From assembly GCA_964384485.1 (NCBI GenBank), contig CAYLLE010000005.1:5615-69614 (forward strand): a stretch of DNA of 64,000 nt, read 5' to 3'. Numbering within the stretch: position 1 is the stretch's first letter; every line of letters starts with the position of its first letter. The DNA is from CAYLLE01 sp964384485. GTDB taxonomy: Bacteria > Spirochaetota > Spirochaetia > CAYLLE01. Position numbers and translations under genes: made by a program. The notes under the pieces were generated by a model that ran no database searches, was not told where the DNA came from, and saw nothing but the letters and a program-made list of their open reading frames with translations. Positions 36,006 through 44,445 of the stretch are shown piece by piece.

Positions 36006-37967
36006 ATGGGGAAAACAGTCAGTTTTAATGAAATCCGGGAATACATGGAAACGCAGGCCGAGGAAGACCGGAAGCGCAACTATGTTACCGTTACGGCTGA
36101 TTCCCTGGATGATGCCCTGAATCAGGCATCCGTTGAGCTTGGTGTGCCTATAAAAAAAATCGAATACGAAATAATCGAGAAAGGGGCTAAAGGTCTCCTC
36201 GGAATGGGGAAGAAAAGTTTTCTCATCATGGCCTACACGGCACGGGAAGAAAGCGAGGTATCCGAAGAAGATATCGGTATAGATTTCGGAACTCTGGGCG
36301 GAGGTTCTGAGGAAGCGGTAACAGACGGCAAAGCTGCTGTTCGGTTTTCGACGGATGGTATTCTGCTGAAGGTTACAAAACCCAGCCGCGGCGGAAAAAA
36401 GGTTGATGAACGGGACGCTATGGACCGGCTTTTGGAACGGCTGGGAACGACAGACCCGGTTGACACCTCCCTGGTTTCAAAGACCGTAAAACAAGCTCAG
36501 GGTGAGTTTATTAAGGTCGGCGATTTCGAGCATAATCCGGCAAATGACGCCATGGTCACGGTGGATATTACCGATATGGAAATGAAAGCCTACCTGAATG
36601 CTACCCCTCCGGGAAAAGGCGGAACAGATCCGGAATATGATTACATAATCACCTTCCTTCAGAACAATAATGTAGTTGAAGGGATTAAAGAAGATGAAAT
36701 CCGTTCCTTTATTGAAAATCCCGTATATGGAGAGCCTATTTTGGCAGCGGAAGGGAAAGCGCCGGAAAACGGAGCTGACGCCCGGGTAGCCTACAACTTT
36801 GAAACTGATAAATCGAAAGTTAAGCTCAAAGAAAAAGACGGAAAGGTAGATTTTAAGGAACTCAATATCATCACTAATGTCGTTGAAGGTCAGGTAGTGG
36901 CTCGGAAGATTCCCGCGGAACGGGGAAAAAGCGGCAGAACGGTAACCGGTAAACTGCTCCCGGCAACAGATGGAAAAGATGTTAATATAAATGCCGGTAA
37001 AAATGTTGCAGTATCTGAAGACGGTACGGTTGCAACAGCCGAATTGAACGGTCAGGTGGTGATCCAGGCCGGCAAGATAAATGTCGAACCGATATATGTG
37101 GTTCAGGGAGATGTGAACCTTAAAACGGGAAATATTCTTTTTCTGGGAACCGTTATCGTTAAAGGAAATGTGGAGGACGGTTTTTCCGTCAAAGCTTCCG
37201 GAAACATTGAAGTAATGGGCAGTGTCGGAAGATGCGAACTCGACGCGGAAGGGGACATTGTCGTACATCAGGGGATTGCCGGAAAGAACTCAGGTATTGT
37301 ACAGGCGGGACAGACTGTCTGGTCTAAGTTCATCGAAAACACCCGGGTAGAAGCCGGTGAACTGGTGGTTGTTTCGGACGGAATTATAAATTCGGAAGTA
37401 TTTTCCGATAAAAAAATTATATGCAAAGGGAAACGGGCAAATATCGTCGGGGGTAAACTCCGGGCGGCTTCAGAGATCAACGCAAACGCTCTGGGGTCTG
37501 TTGCCGGAATGGAGACTATTCTTGAAGTGGGATACGATCCGAAGATAAAAGAGCAAATGCTTAAGCTGGATACAGAACGGGAAGAATTAACCAAAGAACT
37601 TGATGAAATCAATCTGAACTTGTCTACGATTCAGTCGGCGGTAAAGAAGACCAAAAAGAAGCTGAGTCCGGATAAGAAGGAAGCCCTGGACAGAATGCTG
37701 AAACGGGCAAAAGAAATATCGGCCCGTATAAGCGAAATTGACACCGACCGGGAAGAAAAAAAGCAGTATCTTTCTCAGCTGCAAATGGACGGCCGTATTT
37801 CAGCATCCGGAAAAGTGTATCCGGGTGTAAAAATCAGCATAAAAGATGCTTTTCTGGAAGTCCGGAACGAGTTCAAATCCGTCACCTTTATTTCCGAAGC
37901 GGGTAATGTTAAAATTTCGAAATACATAGAATCGGAGGAAGATACTGATCTGATTCGCAAGGATTGA
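36006..37967 (+). CDS. Jag-N / DUF342 (FapA-like) protein
   Basis: Large (653 residues) protein. N-terminal Jag_N-type domain (about 20-85) with KKIEYEIIEKGAKGLLGMG, a linker with acidic and basic parts, then a DUF342/FapA beta-rich domain from about 270 (KDGKVDFKELNIITNVVEGQ; GRTVTGKLLPATDGKDVNI) to about 500, a helical coiled coil (515-590) and a final beta strand region. DUF342 proteins act in polar localisation (FapA) and other unclear roles. It follows whiG at 12 bases, as in other spirochaetes. Confidence 0.85.
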   Translation: MGKTVSFNEIREYMETQAEEDRKRNYVTVTADSLDDALNQASVELGVPIKKIEYEIIEKGAKGLLGMGKKSFLIMAYTAREESEVSEEDIGIDFGTLGGGSEEAVTDGKAAVRFSTDGILLKVTKPSRGGKKVDERDAMDRLLERLGTTDPVDTSLVSKTVKQAQGEFIKVGDFEHNPANDAMVTVDITDMEMKAYLNATPPGKGGTDPEYDYIITFLQNNNVVEGIKEDEIRSFIENPVYGEPILAAEGKAPENGADARVAYNFETDKSKVKLKEKDGKVDFKELNIITNVVEGQVVARKIPAERGKSGRTVTGKLLPATDGKDVNINAGKNVAVSEDGTVATAELNGQVVIQAGKINVEPIYVVQGDVNLKTGNILFLGTVIVKGNVEDGFSVKASGNIEVMGSVGRCELDAEGDIVVHQGIAGKNSGIVQAGQTVWSKFIENTRVEAGELVVVSDGIINSEVFSDKKIICKGKRANIVGGKLRAASEINANALGSVAGMETILEVGYDPKIKEQMLKLDTEREELTKELDEINLNLSTIQSAVKKTKKKLSPDKKEALDRMLKRAKEISARISEIDTDREEKKQYLSQLQMDGRISASGKVYPGVKISIKDAFLEVRNEFKSVTFISEAGNVKISKYIESEEDTDLIRKD

Positions 37968-37969
37968 TC

Positions 37970-38284
37970 ATGGCAATTCAACCAATTGATGTGCAGGTCC
38001 TGTTTTCCAGATTGAGCCAGATCGGAAAGGAACAGGCCGCCAGTAAAGACGCTATTCTCCAAAGCCAGGCCGCAGCGGGTAACGAAATCCTTGAAAAGAC
38101 CAGGCAGCAGGAAAGATCAGTCCGGGAAACAGACGACATAGAGGAAGGTCCTGATAAAGCTAACGATGAAGAAGAGAAGAAAAACCAAAAGCGGAACGGC
38201 GCCCGCAAGGAGCGGCAGCAGGAAGATGAGCGGCAAGTATTTACGGATCCTGATATAGGTACCCAGGTAGATATTTCCGGTTGA
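37970..38284 (+). CDS. Small charged hypothetical protein
   Basis: 104 residues with no recognised domain. The N-terminal half (MAIQPIDVQVLFSRLSQIGKE, cited as IDVQVLFSRLSQIGK) could be a short helix; the remainder is rich in Glu, Lys, Gln and Arg and probably disordered, ending in DIGTQVDISG. It starts 2 bases after the DUF342 stop and is 4 bases before the next gene, so it is translated in the same operon. A conserved small protein sits here in other spirochaetes, from memory. Confidence 0.6.
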   Translation: MAIQPIDVQVLFSRLSQIGKEQAASKDAILQSQAAAGNEILEKTRQQERSVRETDDIEEGPDKANDEEEKKNQKRNGARKERQQEDERQVFTDPDIGTQVDISG

Positions 38285-38288
38285 TATT

Positions 38289-38783
38289 ATGAATCTTCTA
38301 ATCACTTTAGCGGTCAATCTACTGCTGATGGCAGTTTTCTTTATATTTATCACGAAAAGAATGGAACGGCGGTTCAGTACCGAATTATTTCTGGAGGATG
38401 TCCGGAAGGAAGTTGAAGGTATTATTGTCGAATTGAACGGTACCACGGACCGGAATATCGCGCTTGTGGAAGACAGGATTCAAACTTTAGGAGAAATCTT
38501 GCGGAACGCCGATAAAAAAATAGAGATTCTGAACAGGGAATCGCGGCGTAAGGTAACCAGCGATTTCCGGTACAACGATATTTTAAAGCGGAATCCTCCT
38601 TCCGAACCGCCGTCTTCTCGCGTAAAGAGAGAGGAGAAAGAAGCACCCGGGGGAGATGAAGACCTCAAGAAGCGGATACGGGAATTATACCGGCAGGGAA
38701 TTTCCGCCGCCCTTATAGCAAAAAAAACAGGAGTAACCCAGGGTGAGGTGGATCTTTATATTTCCTTGATAGAAAAAAATTAA
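38289..38783 (+). CDS. Single-pass coiled-coil protein with HTH-like tail
   Basis: 164 residues. One N-terminal membrane helix (LLITLAVNLLLMAVFFIFIT), then a charged coiled-coil (VRKEVEGIIVELNG...DRIQTLGEILRNADKKIE) and a C-terminal stretch (IRELYRQGISAALIAKKTG, VTQGEVDLYISLIEKN) that looks like a small helix-turn-helix. This resembles DUF6115-type spirochaetal proteins; function unknown. It stands 17 bases before the Hsp70-like gene and 4 bases after the preceding one. Confidence 0.65.
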   Translation: MNLLITLAVNLLLMAVFFIFITKRMERRFSTELFLEDVRKEVEGIIVELNGTTDRNIALVEDRIQTLGEILRNADKKIEILNRESRRKVTSDFRYNDILKRNPPSEPPSSRVKREEKEAPGGDEDLKKRIRELYRQGISAALIAKKTGVTQGEVDLYISLIEKN

Positions 38784-38800
38784 CACCGGGTAGAGGGAAG

Positions 38801-40519
38801 ATGAAACAGGTGATAGGCATCGACTTAGGTACGACAAATTCTGCCATGGCATTTATGGATGGTGATGAACCCAAGCTAATTCCCAATAACCGGGGAAGCC
38901 GCATTACCCCGTCGGTCGTAGCCTTTACTCCGGAAGGAGATGTTCTGGTCGGAGAATCGGCCAAAAACCAGGCGGCTGTAAACGCGGAGGGGACAGTTTC
39001 GGCTGTTAAACGAGCCATGGGAACGGACCGTGTTTTTAACGTCCGGGGAAAAAACTACACCCCCGTCGATATCAGTTCATTTATTTTACAGAAGATGAAA
39101 TCCGACGCGGAAGCATACCTGGGAGAGCCGATTACTGAGGCGGTCATTACCGTTCCGGCTTACTTCTCCGAACCTCAGCGCCGCGCAACAGTTGAGGCCG
39201 GAAAAAAAGCCGGTCTTGATGTCAGGCGGGTCCTGAATGAGCCCACCGCGGCAGCTCTGGCATACGCGCACCGCATGACCGAAGAGAAGCGCATCCTGGT
39301 GTATGATCTTGGGGGCGGAACCTTCGATGTAACGTGTCTGGCAAAGGAAGAAAACCGGTTCGTTGTCAAATCAACCGGAGGCGACCCTTTTTTGGGGGGA
39401 CTGGATTTTGACAGACTCCTCCTTAAACGGGTTCTCGAATCGTTCCGGAAACAGACGAATCTTCCCCTTGAAGAAGATCCGGTTATTCTTCAGCAGCTGA
39501 ATGAACAGGTTGAATCTGCGAAAAAAGAACTTTCTTCCAGGGAATCAGCGACCATTTCCCTTCCTTTTATTTCCGGAACGGGGAAACCACTCCATCTCAC
39601 GTGCTCAGTGTCCCGGCGGGAATTTGATGAGATTATTGATGCTCTGGTAAAGCGTACGATAAAACGGACCCAGCGGGCTGTAGCCGACGCGGGATTCGGG
39701 ATCTCCGGCATCGACTTTCTGGTCCTTTCCGGCGGAAGTTCCCGGATTCCCCTGGTCCGCCGGTATTTAGACAGAATTCTCTCTCCGAAACAGGCAAATC
39801 AGGTAAATCCGGATGAAATTGTTGCTATGGGTGCTGCTGTACAGGCATCGATGCTGAATGGCTCCGATTCATCACTGCATGAAGAAATAATCCTTAAAGA
39901 AATAACATCGTATCACCTGGGAGTCGAAATTGAAGGCGACACCTTTGTCCCCATAATACCTAAAAATAGTTCTATTCCCGCGAGGGCGGAGAAAATATTT
40001 ACAACGGTTGAAGATAATCAATCCTCCGTTGAAATCCATGTGATGCAGGGACAAAGTGAAATTGCTTCTAACAATAGATCACTCGGAAGATTTCTGCTTT
40101 CCGGTATCCGGGAAGGCCGAAAGGGACAGCCCCGTATTTCTGTTGCTTTTTCCATTGATGCGGACGGGTTGGCCGATGTCGGAGCCTTCGACCTCGATAC
40201 AGGAGTTCAGCAGCGGATAAGCATTACACCCCTTCTGGCAAGAGGAGAAAACATCGCGGAAGATAAACCCCGCGATGAAAACGGCAGATTAAGAGCGGCA
40301 TTTCTACGGGACCGTCTTTTCCGGCTGAAGGAGACGGGTAAACAGGAACTGGGTCCTGATTTTTGTGATGAAATTTCCGAGCTTTTAATGTTAACCGATA
40401 CCGCAATCGGCGAAAATGATGTAAAATCCATGAAAGAGTGTCAGCTGGCCATGGAAACTCTTATCGGAGAAATTGAAGCGGTAATAGGAAAGGAGGAAGC
40501 AGAATATGGAGGCGCTTAA
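38801..40519 (+). CDS. Divergent Hsp70 (DnaK-like)
   Basis: Hsp70 family chaperone of 572 residues. The ATPase domain carries IGIDLGTTNSAMAFMDG, NEPTAAALAYAHRMTEE, VYDLGGGTFDVTCL and SGGSSRIPLVRRYL. The substrate-binding beta domain is short and the helical lid is reduced (about 75 residues), without an EEVD-type tail, compared with about 610-640 residues in DnaK. In Borrelia a second dnaK gene (BB0264) lies in the same neighbourhood, from memory. It overlaps the next J-domain gene by 14 bases, pointing to a dedicated pair. Confidence 0.9.
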   Translation: MKQVIGIDLGTTNSAMAFMDGDEPKLIPNNRGSRITPSVVAFTPEGDVLVGESAKNQAAVNAEGTVSAVKRAMGTDRVFNVRGKNYTPVDISSFILQKMKSDAEAYLGEPITEAVITVPAYFSEPQRRATVEAGKKAGLDVRRVLNEPTAAALAYAHRMTEEKRILVYDLGGGTFDVTCLAKEENRFVVKSTGGDPFLGGLDFDRLLLKRVLESFRKQTNLPLEEDPVILQQLNEQVESAKKELSSRESATISLPFISGTGKPLHLTCSVSRREFDEIIDALVKRTIKRTQRAVADAGFGISGIDFLVLSGGSSRIPLVRRYLDRILSPKQANQVNPDEIVAMGAAVQASMLNGSDSSLHEEIILKEITSYHLGVEIEGDTFVPIIPKNSSIPARAEKIFTTVEDNQSSVEIHVMQGQSEIASNNRSLGRFLLSGIREGRKGQPRISVAFSIDADGLADVGAFDLDTGVQQRISITPLLARGENIAEDKPRDENGRLRAAFLRDRLFRLKETGKQELGPDFCDEISELLMLTDTAIGENDVKSMKECQLAMETLIGEIEAVIGKEEAEYGGA

Positions 40520-41171
40520 TCAGGCCCAGGAACACCGCTGCCTCAAGCTCCTCGGCCTTTCCGGTAACGCCAGCACGGAAGACATAAAACGCGCCTTCCG
40601 TATGCTGGCAAAAAAAATGCATCCCGATGCGAATCCGGCGGGGGGGAACCCTTCGAAGTTCGCGGAAATCAGGAACGCGTATGATTATCTGACCCGAAAC
40701 CGGAAACAGACAATCACCTTTCCCCGGGAAAGAAGCACCTCCGGCCGGAGTTACCGGCCGAACAAAAAAGAACCCGGTATCTTTTCCTGGGGCGAAGATC
40801 TGTTGACTTCCGCGGTTCCTTCCGTCCGTATTTTTGCCGCCAGGGCCCTTGGGAACAGCGGAAAAAGAGCGGCTTACACCTTTTTGCGGAAGGCTCTCTA
40901 TGACACGGATGAATTAGTAGTGCAGGAAGCGGTTAAAAGCATCGGTCAGCTCGAAATCACGCAGTCTGCCGGTGAATTGGCGTCGCTCTACAATCGCTCC
41001 GATCGGGAGATGAAATTACATATCCTGTCTGCGGTTGAAAAAATGGGTCATCTGAAAAATTTTCAGAATCTAATTTTGACCGGCATAAAAGATATTGATC
41101 CGGATGTCAGAAGAAAGTTTATGAAACTTTTCTTCCGGTACCGGAGCGAAACTGGAGAAACAAGAAACTGA
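40506..41171 (+). CDS. J-domain protein with HEAT-like repeats
   Basis: Hsp40-type cochaperone of 221 residues. The N-terminal J domain (10-65) has CLKLLGLSGNASTEDIKRAF and the invariant HPD motif (MHPDANPAGGNPSKFAEIR); C-terminal residues 95-215 form helical HEAT-like repeats (RIFAARALGNSGKRAAYTFL, VQEAVKSIGQLEITQSAGE, MKLHILSAVEKMGHLKNF). No zinc-finger or Gly/Phe region. It overlaps both neighbours, so its partner is probably the upstream Hsp70; the HEAT part may hold the client. Confidence 0.85.
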   Translation: MEALNQAQEHRCLKLLGLSGNASTEDIKRAFRMLAKKMHPDANPAGGNPSKFAEIRNAYDYLTRNRKQTITFPRERSTSGRSYRPNKKEPGIFSWGEDLLTSAVPSVRIFAARALGNSGKRAAYTFLRKALYDTDELVVQEAVKSIGQLEITQSAGELASLYNRSDREMKLHILSAVEKMGHLKNFQNLILTGIKDIDPDVRRKFMKLFFRYRSETGETRN

Positions 41172-42907
41172 TGGATCAGCAGAACACGGGCCGGGATCAT
41201 CAAAGTCTCTGGCAGATATTTATACGGGATTCCCGGAACTTTATGGAAACTCTTGACACCTCGGTCCCGGAGCTATCAGCATCGAATGAACAGCAGCCGG
41301 ACATTATTTCGCGGATTTTCCGGGCTCTCCATTCACTTAAATCGGAAGCCGATTTTTTGGAAATAGACGATGTCGCGGCTGCCGCGGATTCGGTGGAGGA
41401 CGCGCTGAGTGAACTGAAGTCCGGTGGAGATCCGTCGGAAGTTGAAAGGCGATATGCCGGTTTGCGTGATATCCTTAATAAAAAGCTGAAAAAGCGGGGA
41501 ATAGGGTTCCGGTCCCTAACCAAGCTCGAGTCGGAACGGACGGAAGAGGCTCTGGAACGGAAGGAACAGCTCTATACTGTCCGGTACACAGCCGCGGAAG
41601 ATGAAGAAGTCCCGTCCGCCAGGCTGTACCTGGCCCTGGACCGGCTGGAACGTATCAGGAATGTTATTGCCGTCGAACCGGCAGCGGAGAAACTCGAGGA
41701 AGCAAATCTCAGGTCCATTACAATTCTTTTTTCACAGGGCGGAAAGATTCCGAACGATGACGAAATGCCCCAGGTCGACCGGCTGGATATGGCAGGACCC
41801 CTTTTTTACGATCCCCATGCCCCTTCGGACCAGTACCAGGGAGTGGAAGGAGATAATCCGGATGACACGGTACAGACAGCTCCCATCCCCATTGAGGGAG
41901 GAAGACGGGGGTATCTCGCGGAAGATTTTCAGAAGACCCTTTTTCTAACGGCATCATTAATACAGAAAACTACGTTTCTTGAAGGAACAATCAGGGAAAG
42001 AACGGTAAGGAATATTTTCGGTCTGGATACTCATCTCTGCGGCAGGGAAAAGATCCAGCTTCAGCCGGTATTTGATGAACTTTTAGACCGTGGAAAGAGG
42101 ATGGCAGCGGAAGCGGGAAAAAATATCAGATTTACCTTTTCCGGCAAATCCGTTGCTGTTTTTCCGCCGATTGCCGAACTGTTGACCGAAATCATCATTC
42201 ATCTTCTTAAAAACTGCATCGTACACGGTATTGAATCACCGGAAAATCGGAAAGAGCTGAACAAAAATCCGGAAGGCTCTGTTGAAATCGGTATCATAAG
42301 AAAAAACGGGATAGATACTATCAGCGTAAAAGACGACGGCAGAGGTATATCCGAAAAAGAGGTAAGGGAAGCCTCGGGCAACCGGGATTCACCGGTCCTG
42401 GACATAATTGCCGCGCCCGGTTTTACCACCAGACCGAAGACCGAGCGGAATTCGGGCCGGGGAGTTGGTCTCGATACGGTCCGCCATACCGTCGAGCGGC
42501 TTATGGGCGGGAAACTCGTCATGAGAACCGAACCGGGCCGAGGCACGGGATTTTTTATTTCAATCCCTGCCGATCTCCGTCCGGTCCGGTTCATCGTCTG
42601 CCGGAACGGGAATGCGTTTCTGGCGGTGCCGGCTTTCGGAATAAAGAAGTCGGAACTAACTGATCACAGCCGGGCTAAAGAATATGCCGTGGAGAACCGC
42701 TTGCGGGTTTCCGGCAGCGAATCTAAAGGCTCTGAAGGGAAGGTCCTCATGATTCATTATGCCGACGGGGCATCCGAATTCCTGCTTCTGTCGGACTCAC
42801 TTGTTTCCGAGGAAGTCTCAATCATCTCTCCTCTCCGGAAGACTAAAGTATACTCCCAGACTGCACGAAAACCGGCACTGATAGTACCGCCGTTAAAGGG
42901 AATTTGA
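41171..42907 (+). CDS. CheA-type histidine kinase (orphan)
   Basis: 578 residues in the CheA layout. P1/Hpt domain (1-110) with phospho-acceptor H54 in ALHSLKSEADFLE; a P2-like CheY-binding fold (about 135-215, YTVRYTAAEDEEVPSARLY); a short helical dimer segment; an ATPase domain with N box (HLLKNCIVHGIESPENR), KDDGRGIS and GRGVGLDTVRHTVERLMGG; and a C-terminal CheW-like domain (465-575). The stop/start TGATG overlap with the J-protein gene shows tight coupling. No CheW, CheY or receptor gene is adjacent, so its input and output are unknown. Confidence 0.85.
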   Translation: MDQQNTGRDHQSLWQIFIRDSRNFMETLDTSVPELSASNEQQPDIISRIFRALHSLKSEADFLEIDDVAAAADSVEDALSELKSGGDPSEVERRYAGLRDILNKKLKKRGIGFRSLTKLESERTEEALERKEQLYTVRYTAAEDEEVPSARLYLALDRLERIRNVIAVEPAAEKLEEANLRSITILFSQGGKIPNDDEMPQVDRLDMAGPLFYDPHAPSDQYQGVEGDNPDDTVQTAPIPIEGGRRGYLAEDFQKTLFLTASLIQKTTFLEGTIRERTVRNIFGLDTHLCGREKIQLQPVFDELLDRGKRMAAEAGKNIRFTFSGKSVAVFPPIAELLTEIIIHLLKNCIVHGIESPENRKELNKNPEGSVEIGIIRKNGIDTISVKDDGRGISEKEVREASGNRDSPVLDIIAAPGFTTRPKTERNSGRGVGLDTVRHTVERLMGGKLVMRTEPGRGTGFFISIPADLRPVRFIVCRNGNAFLAVPAFGIKKSELTDHSRAKEYAVENRLRVSGSESKGSEGKVLMIHYADGASEFLLLSDSLVSEEVSIISPLRKTKVYSQTARKPALIVPPLKGI

Positions 42908-42954
42908 TCTTCCAAATATACAGACAAAATACAGATAAAATACCCGCGTAGTGC

Positions 42955-42983
42955 TTGACCAACATGGAAGACCTATGTATAGT
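42955..42983 (+). promoter_or_regulatory. Sigma-70 promoter of proVWX
   Basis: TTGACC (42955-42960), exactly 17 bases, then TATAGT (42978-42983): 5 of 6 matches in each box. It is the best promoter in this part of the window and points at proV. Confidence 0.7.
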
Positions 42984-42989
42984 ATACAT
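42975..42989. promoter_or_regulatory. Operator-like palindrome over the proV -10 box
   Basis: ATGTATA-G-TATACAT is a perfect 7-bp inverted repeat around one base that covers the -10 box. A protein bound here would block the promoter, for example a GbsR/OpcR-type osmo-regulator, but no such gene is in the window. Confidence 0.5.
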
Positions 42990-43233
42990 ACCGTTATGTT
43001 TGACAGAAGGTATATCTTTAAAAGCATTTATAGAATTCCGCCCGATTTCCCAGACTGACTTAAATATAATTTAACTTTCAACCGAGGGCTCTTAAATTTC
43101 ATTGTTGGTTTCGAGCCTTACAAGCGGGTAGTTTTACGGATCTTGATTGATTTATAAAACAAAAGGGCAAAGTAGGTTTGCTTATGTACTTTAGTCCTTT
43201 CATGGCGGAAATTATCTTTAATAAGGTAAAAAG

Positions 43234-44445
43234 ATGAGTCAAGAACAGAAAATTAAAATTGAGGTGAAAAACATCTACAAAGTTTTCGGCCGGCACTCCA
43301 AAAGGGGAGTTGAGCTTCACCGGAAAGGTGTCTCTAAGGATACACTTTTGAAGAAGCATAAACTTTCACTTGGTGTTGCTGATGCTTCCTTCGTTGTATA
43401 TGAAGGGGAGACCCTGGTGGTAATGGGTTTATCGGGAAGCGGAAAATCAACCCTGCTCCGGTGTGTAAACCGGCTGATTGAACCCACATCCGGAACAGTT
43501 ATTGTAGATGGAAAAGACGTTACCAAACTTGACGACGTTGGATTGCGGATGATCCGCCGGAAGAAGTTCGGAATGGTATTCCAGCATTTCGCGTTATTTC
43601 CTCACATGACCGTACTCCAGAACACCGCTTTCGGGCTGGATATTCAGGGGATGGAGCAGAAGGAACGGGAAAAAAAGGCCGCCGAGGCCCTGCAGCTTGT
43701 CGGATTGGGGGGTTATGAAGATTCCCTTCCCGGCGCGCTGAGCGGCGGAATGAAGCAGCGGGTCGGATTAGCCCGGGCTTTGGCTGTGGATCCGGATATC
43801 CTTCTGATGGATGAAGCGTTCAGTGCTTTAGATCCCCTTATCCGGACAGATATGCAGGATGAACTCCTTAGTTTGGAAGAACGGGTGCAGAAGACAATAC
43901 TCTTCATCACCCATGATCTCGACGAAGCACTTAAAATGGGAGACCGGATCATACTGATGAAGGACGGAGCCATTGTCCAGATCGGGACACCGGAAGACAT
44001 TCTGGTGCATCCCGCGAACGAATACGTTCAGCGGTTTCTGGAAAACGTTGATGTTACAAAGGTTCTTACCGCGTCCGACGCCATGAAGCGGGCGGTACCT
44101 GTCGCGTTTGTCAAGGACGGTCCGACCGTGGCTCTCCGGAAGATGCGGGAAGCCGGAATGAGCGGACTTCATGTTGTCCGGAGAGACCACCAGCTGGTCG
44201 GATATGTTACGGCGGAAGCTGCCGCGGAAGGGGCCAAGCGGGCCGAAAAATGGCTGGACCATGTTATGAAACACGAAGAGATCGAAACGGTTCACATGGA
44301 TACGCCGGTTAGAAACCTGTTCCATCTTGTTGCAGGTTCAACTGAACCGGTAGCAGTCGTGGATGATGAAAACAAACTCCGGGGATACCTTGTGAAGGGT
44401 TCCGTACTCGGTGCTCTTGCCGAGAGAGGAGATATCAGTGAATAG
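43234..44445 (+). CDS. proV: Glycine betaine/proline importer, ATPase ProV
   Basis: ATP-binding subunit of a ProU/OpuA-type osmoprotectant ABC importer. Walker A GLSGSGKSTLLRCVN, signature LSGGMKQRVGLARALA, Walker B ILLMDEAFSALDP and the extra segment typical of QAT-family ATPases (VVYEGETLVVMG) are all present. A C-terminal CBS pair (about 280-400) is the usual salt or ionic-strength sensor. 403 residues; AAGG lies near the start. It overlaps proW by 8 bases. Confidence 0.94.
   Translation: MSQEQKIKIEVKNIYKVFGRHSKRGVELHRKGVSKDTLLKKHKLSLGVADASFVVYEGETLVVMGLSGSGKSTLLRCVNRLIEPTSGTVIVDGKDVTKLDDVGLRMIRRKKFGMVFQHFALFPHMTVLQNTAFGLDIQGMEQKEREKKAAEALQLVGLGGYEDSLPGALSGGMKQRVGLARALAVDPDILLMDEAFSALDPLIRTDMQDELLSLEERVQKTILFITHDLDEALKMGDRIILMKDGAIVQIGTPEDILVHPANEYVQRFLENVDVTKVLTASDAMKRAVPVAFVKDGPTVALRKMREAGMSGLHVVRRDHQLVGYVTAEAAAEGAKRAEKWLDHVMKHEEIETVHMDTPVRNLFHLVAGSTEPVAVVDDENKLRGYLVKGSVLGALAERGDISE

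Larger units (their letters stand above)
42908..43233 (+). other. 326-base intergenic region with structured leader
   Basis: No coding gene seen. It holds a promoter (42955-42983), an operator-like palindrome (42975-42989) and a leader of about 240 bases. Two hairpins can be drawn in the leader: AGGGCTC/GAGCCTT with a 21-base loop (43085-43119), and AAAGG..AAAGTA with TACTTT..CCTTT (43162-43200), ending 33 bases before proV. A further TATAAT at 43065 has no good -35. No known riboswitch class was recognised. Confidence 0.6.

Noticed and set aside
43000..43036. TTGACA (43000) as a second proV promoter
   Set aside because: Nearest -10-like TATAGA is 23 bases away; closer boxes do not match.
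42990..43233. Glycine or other known riboswitch
   Set aside because: No class-defining core was recognised in the leader.
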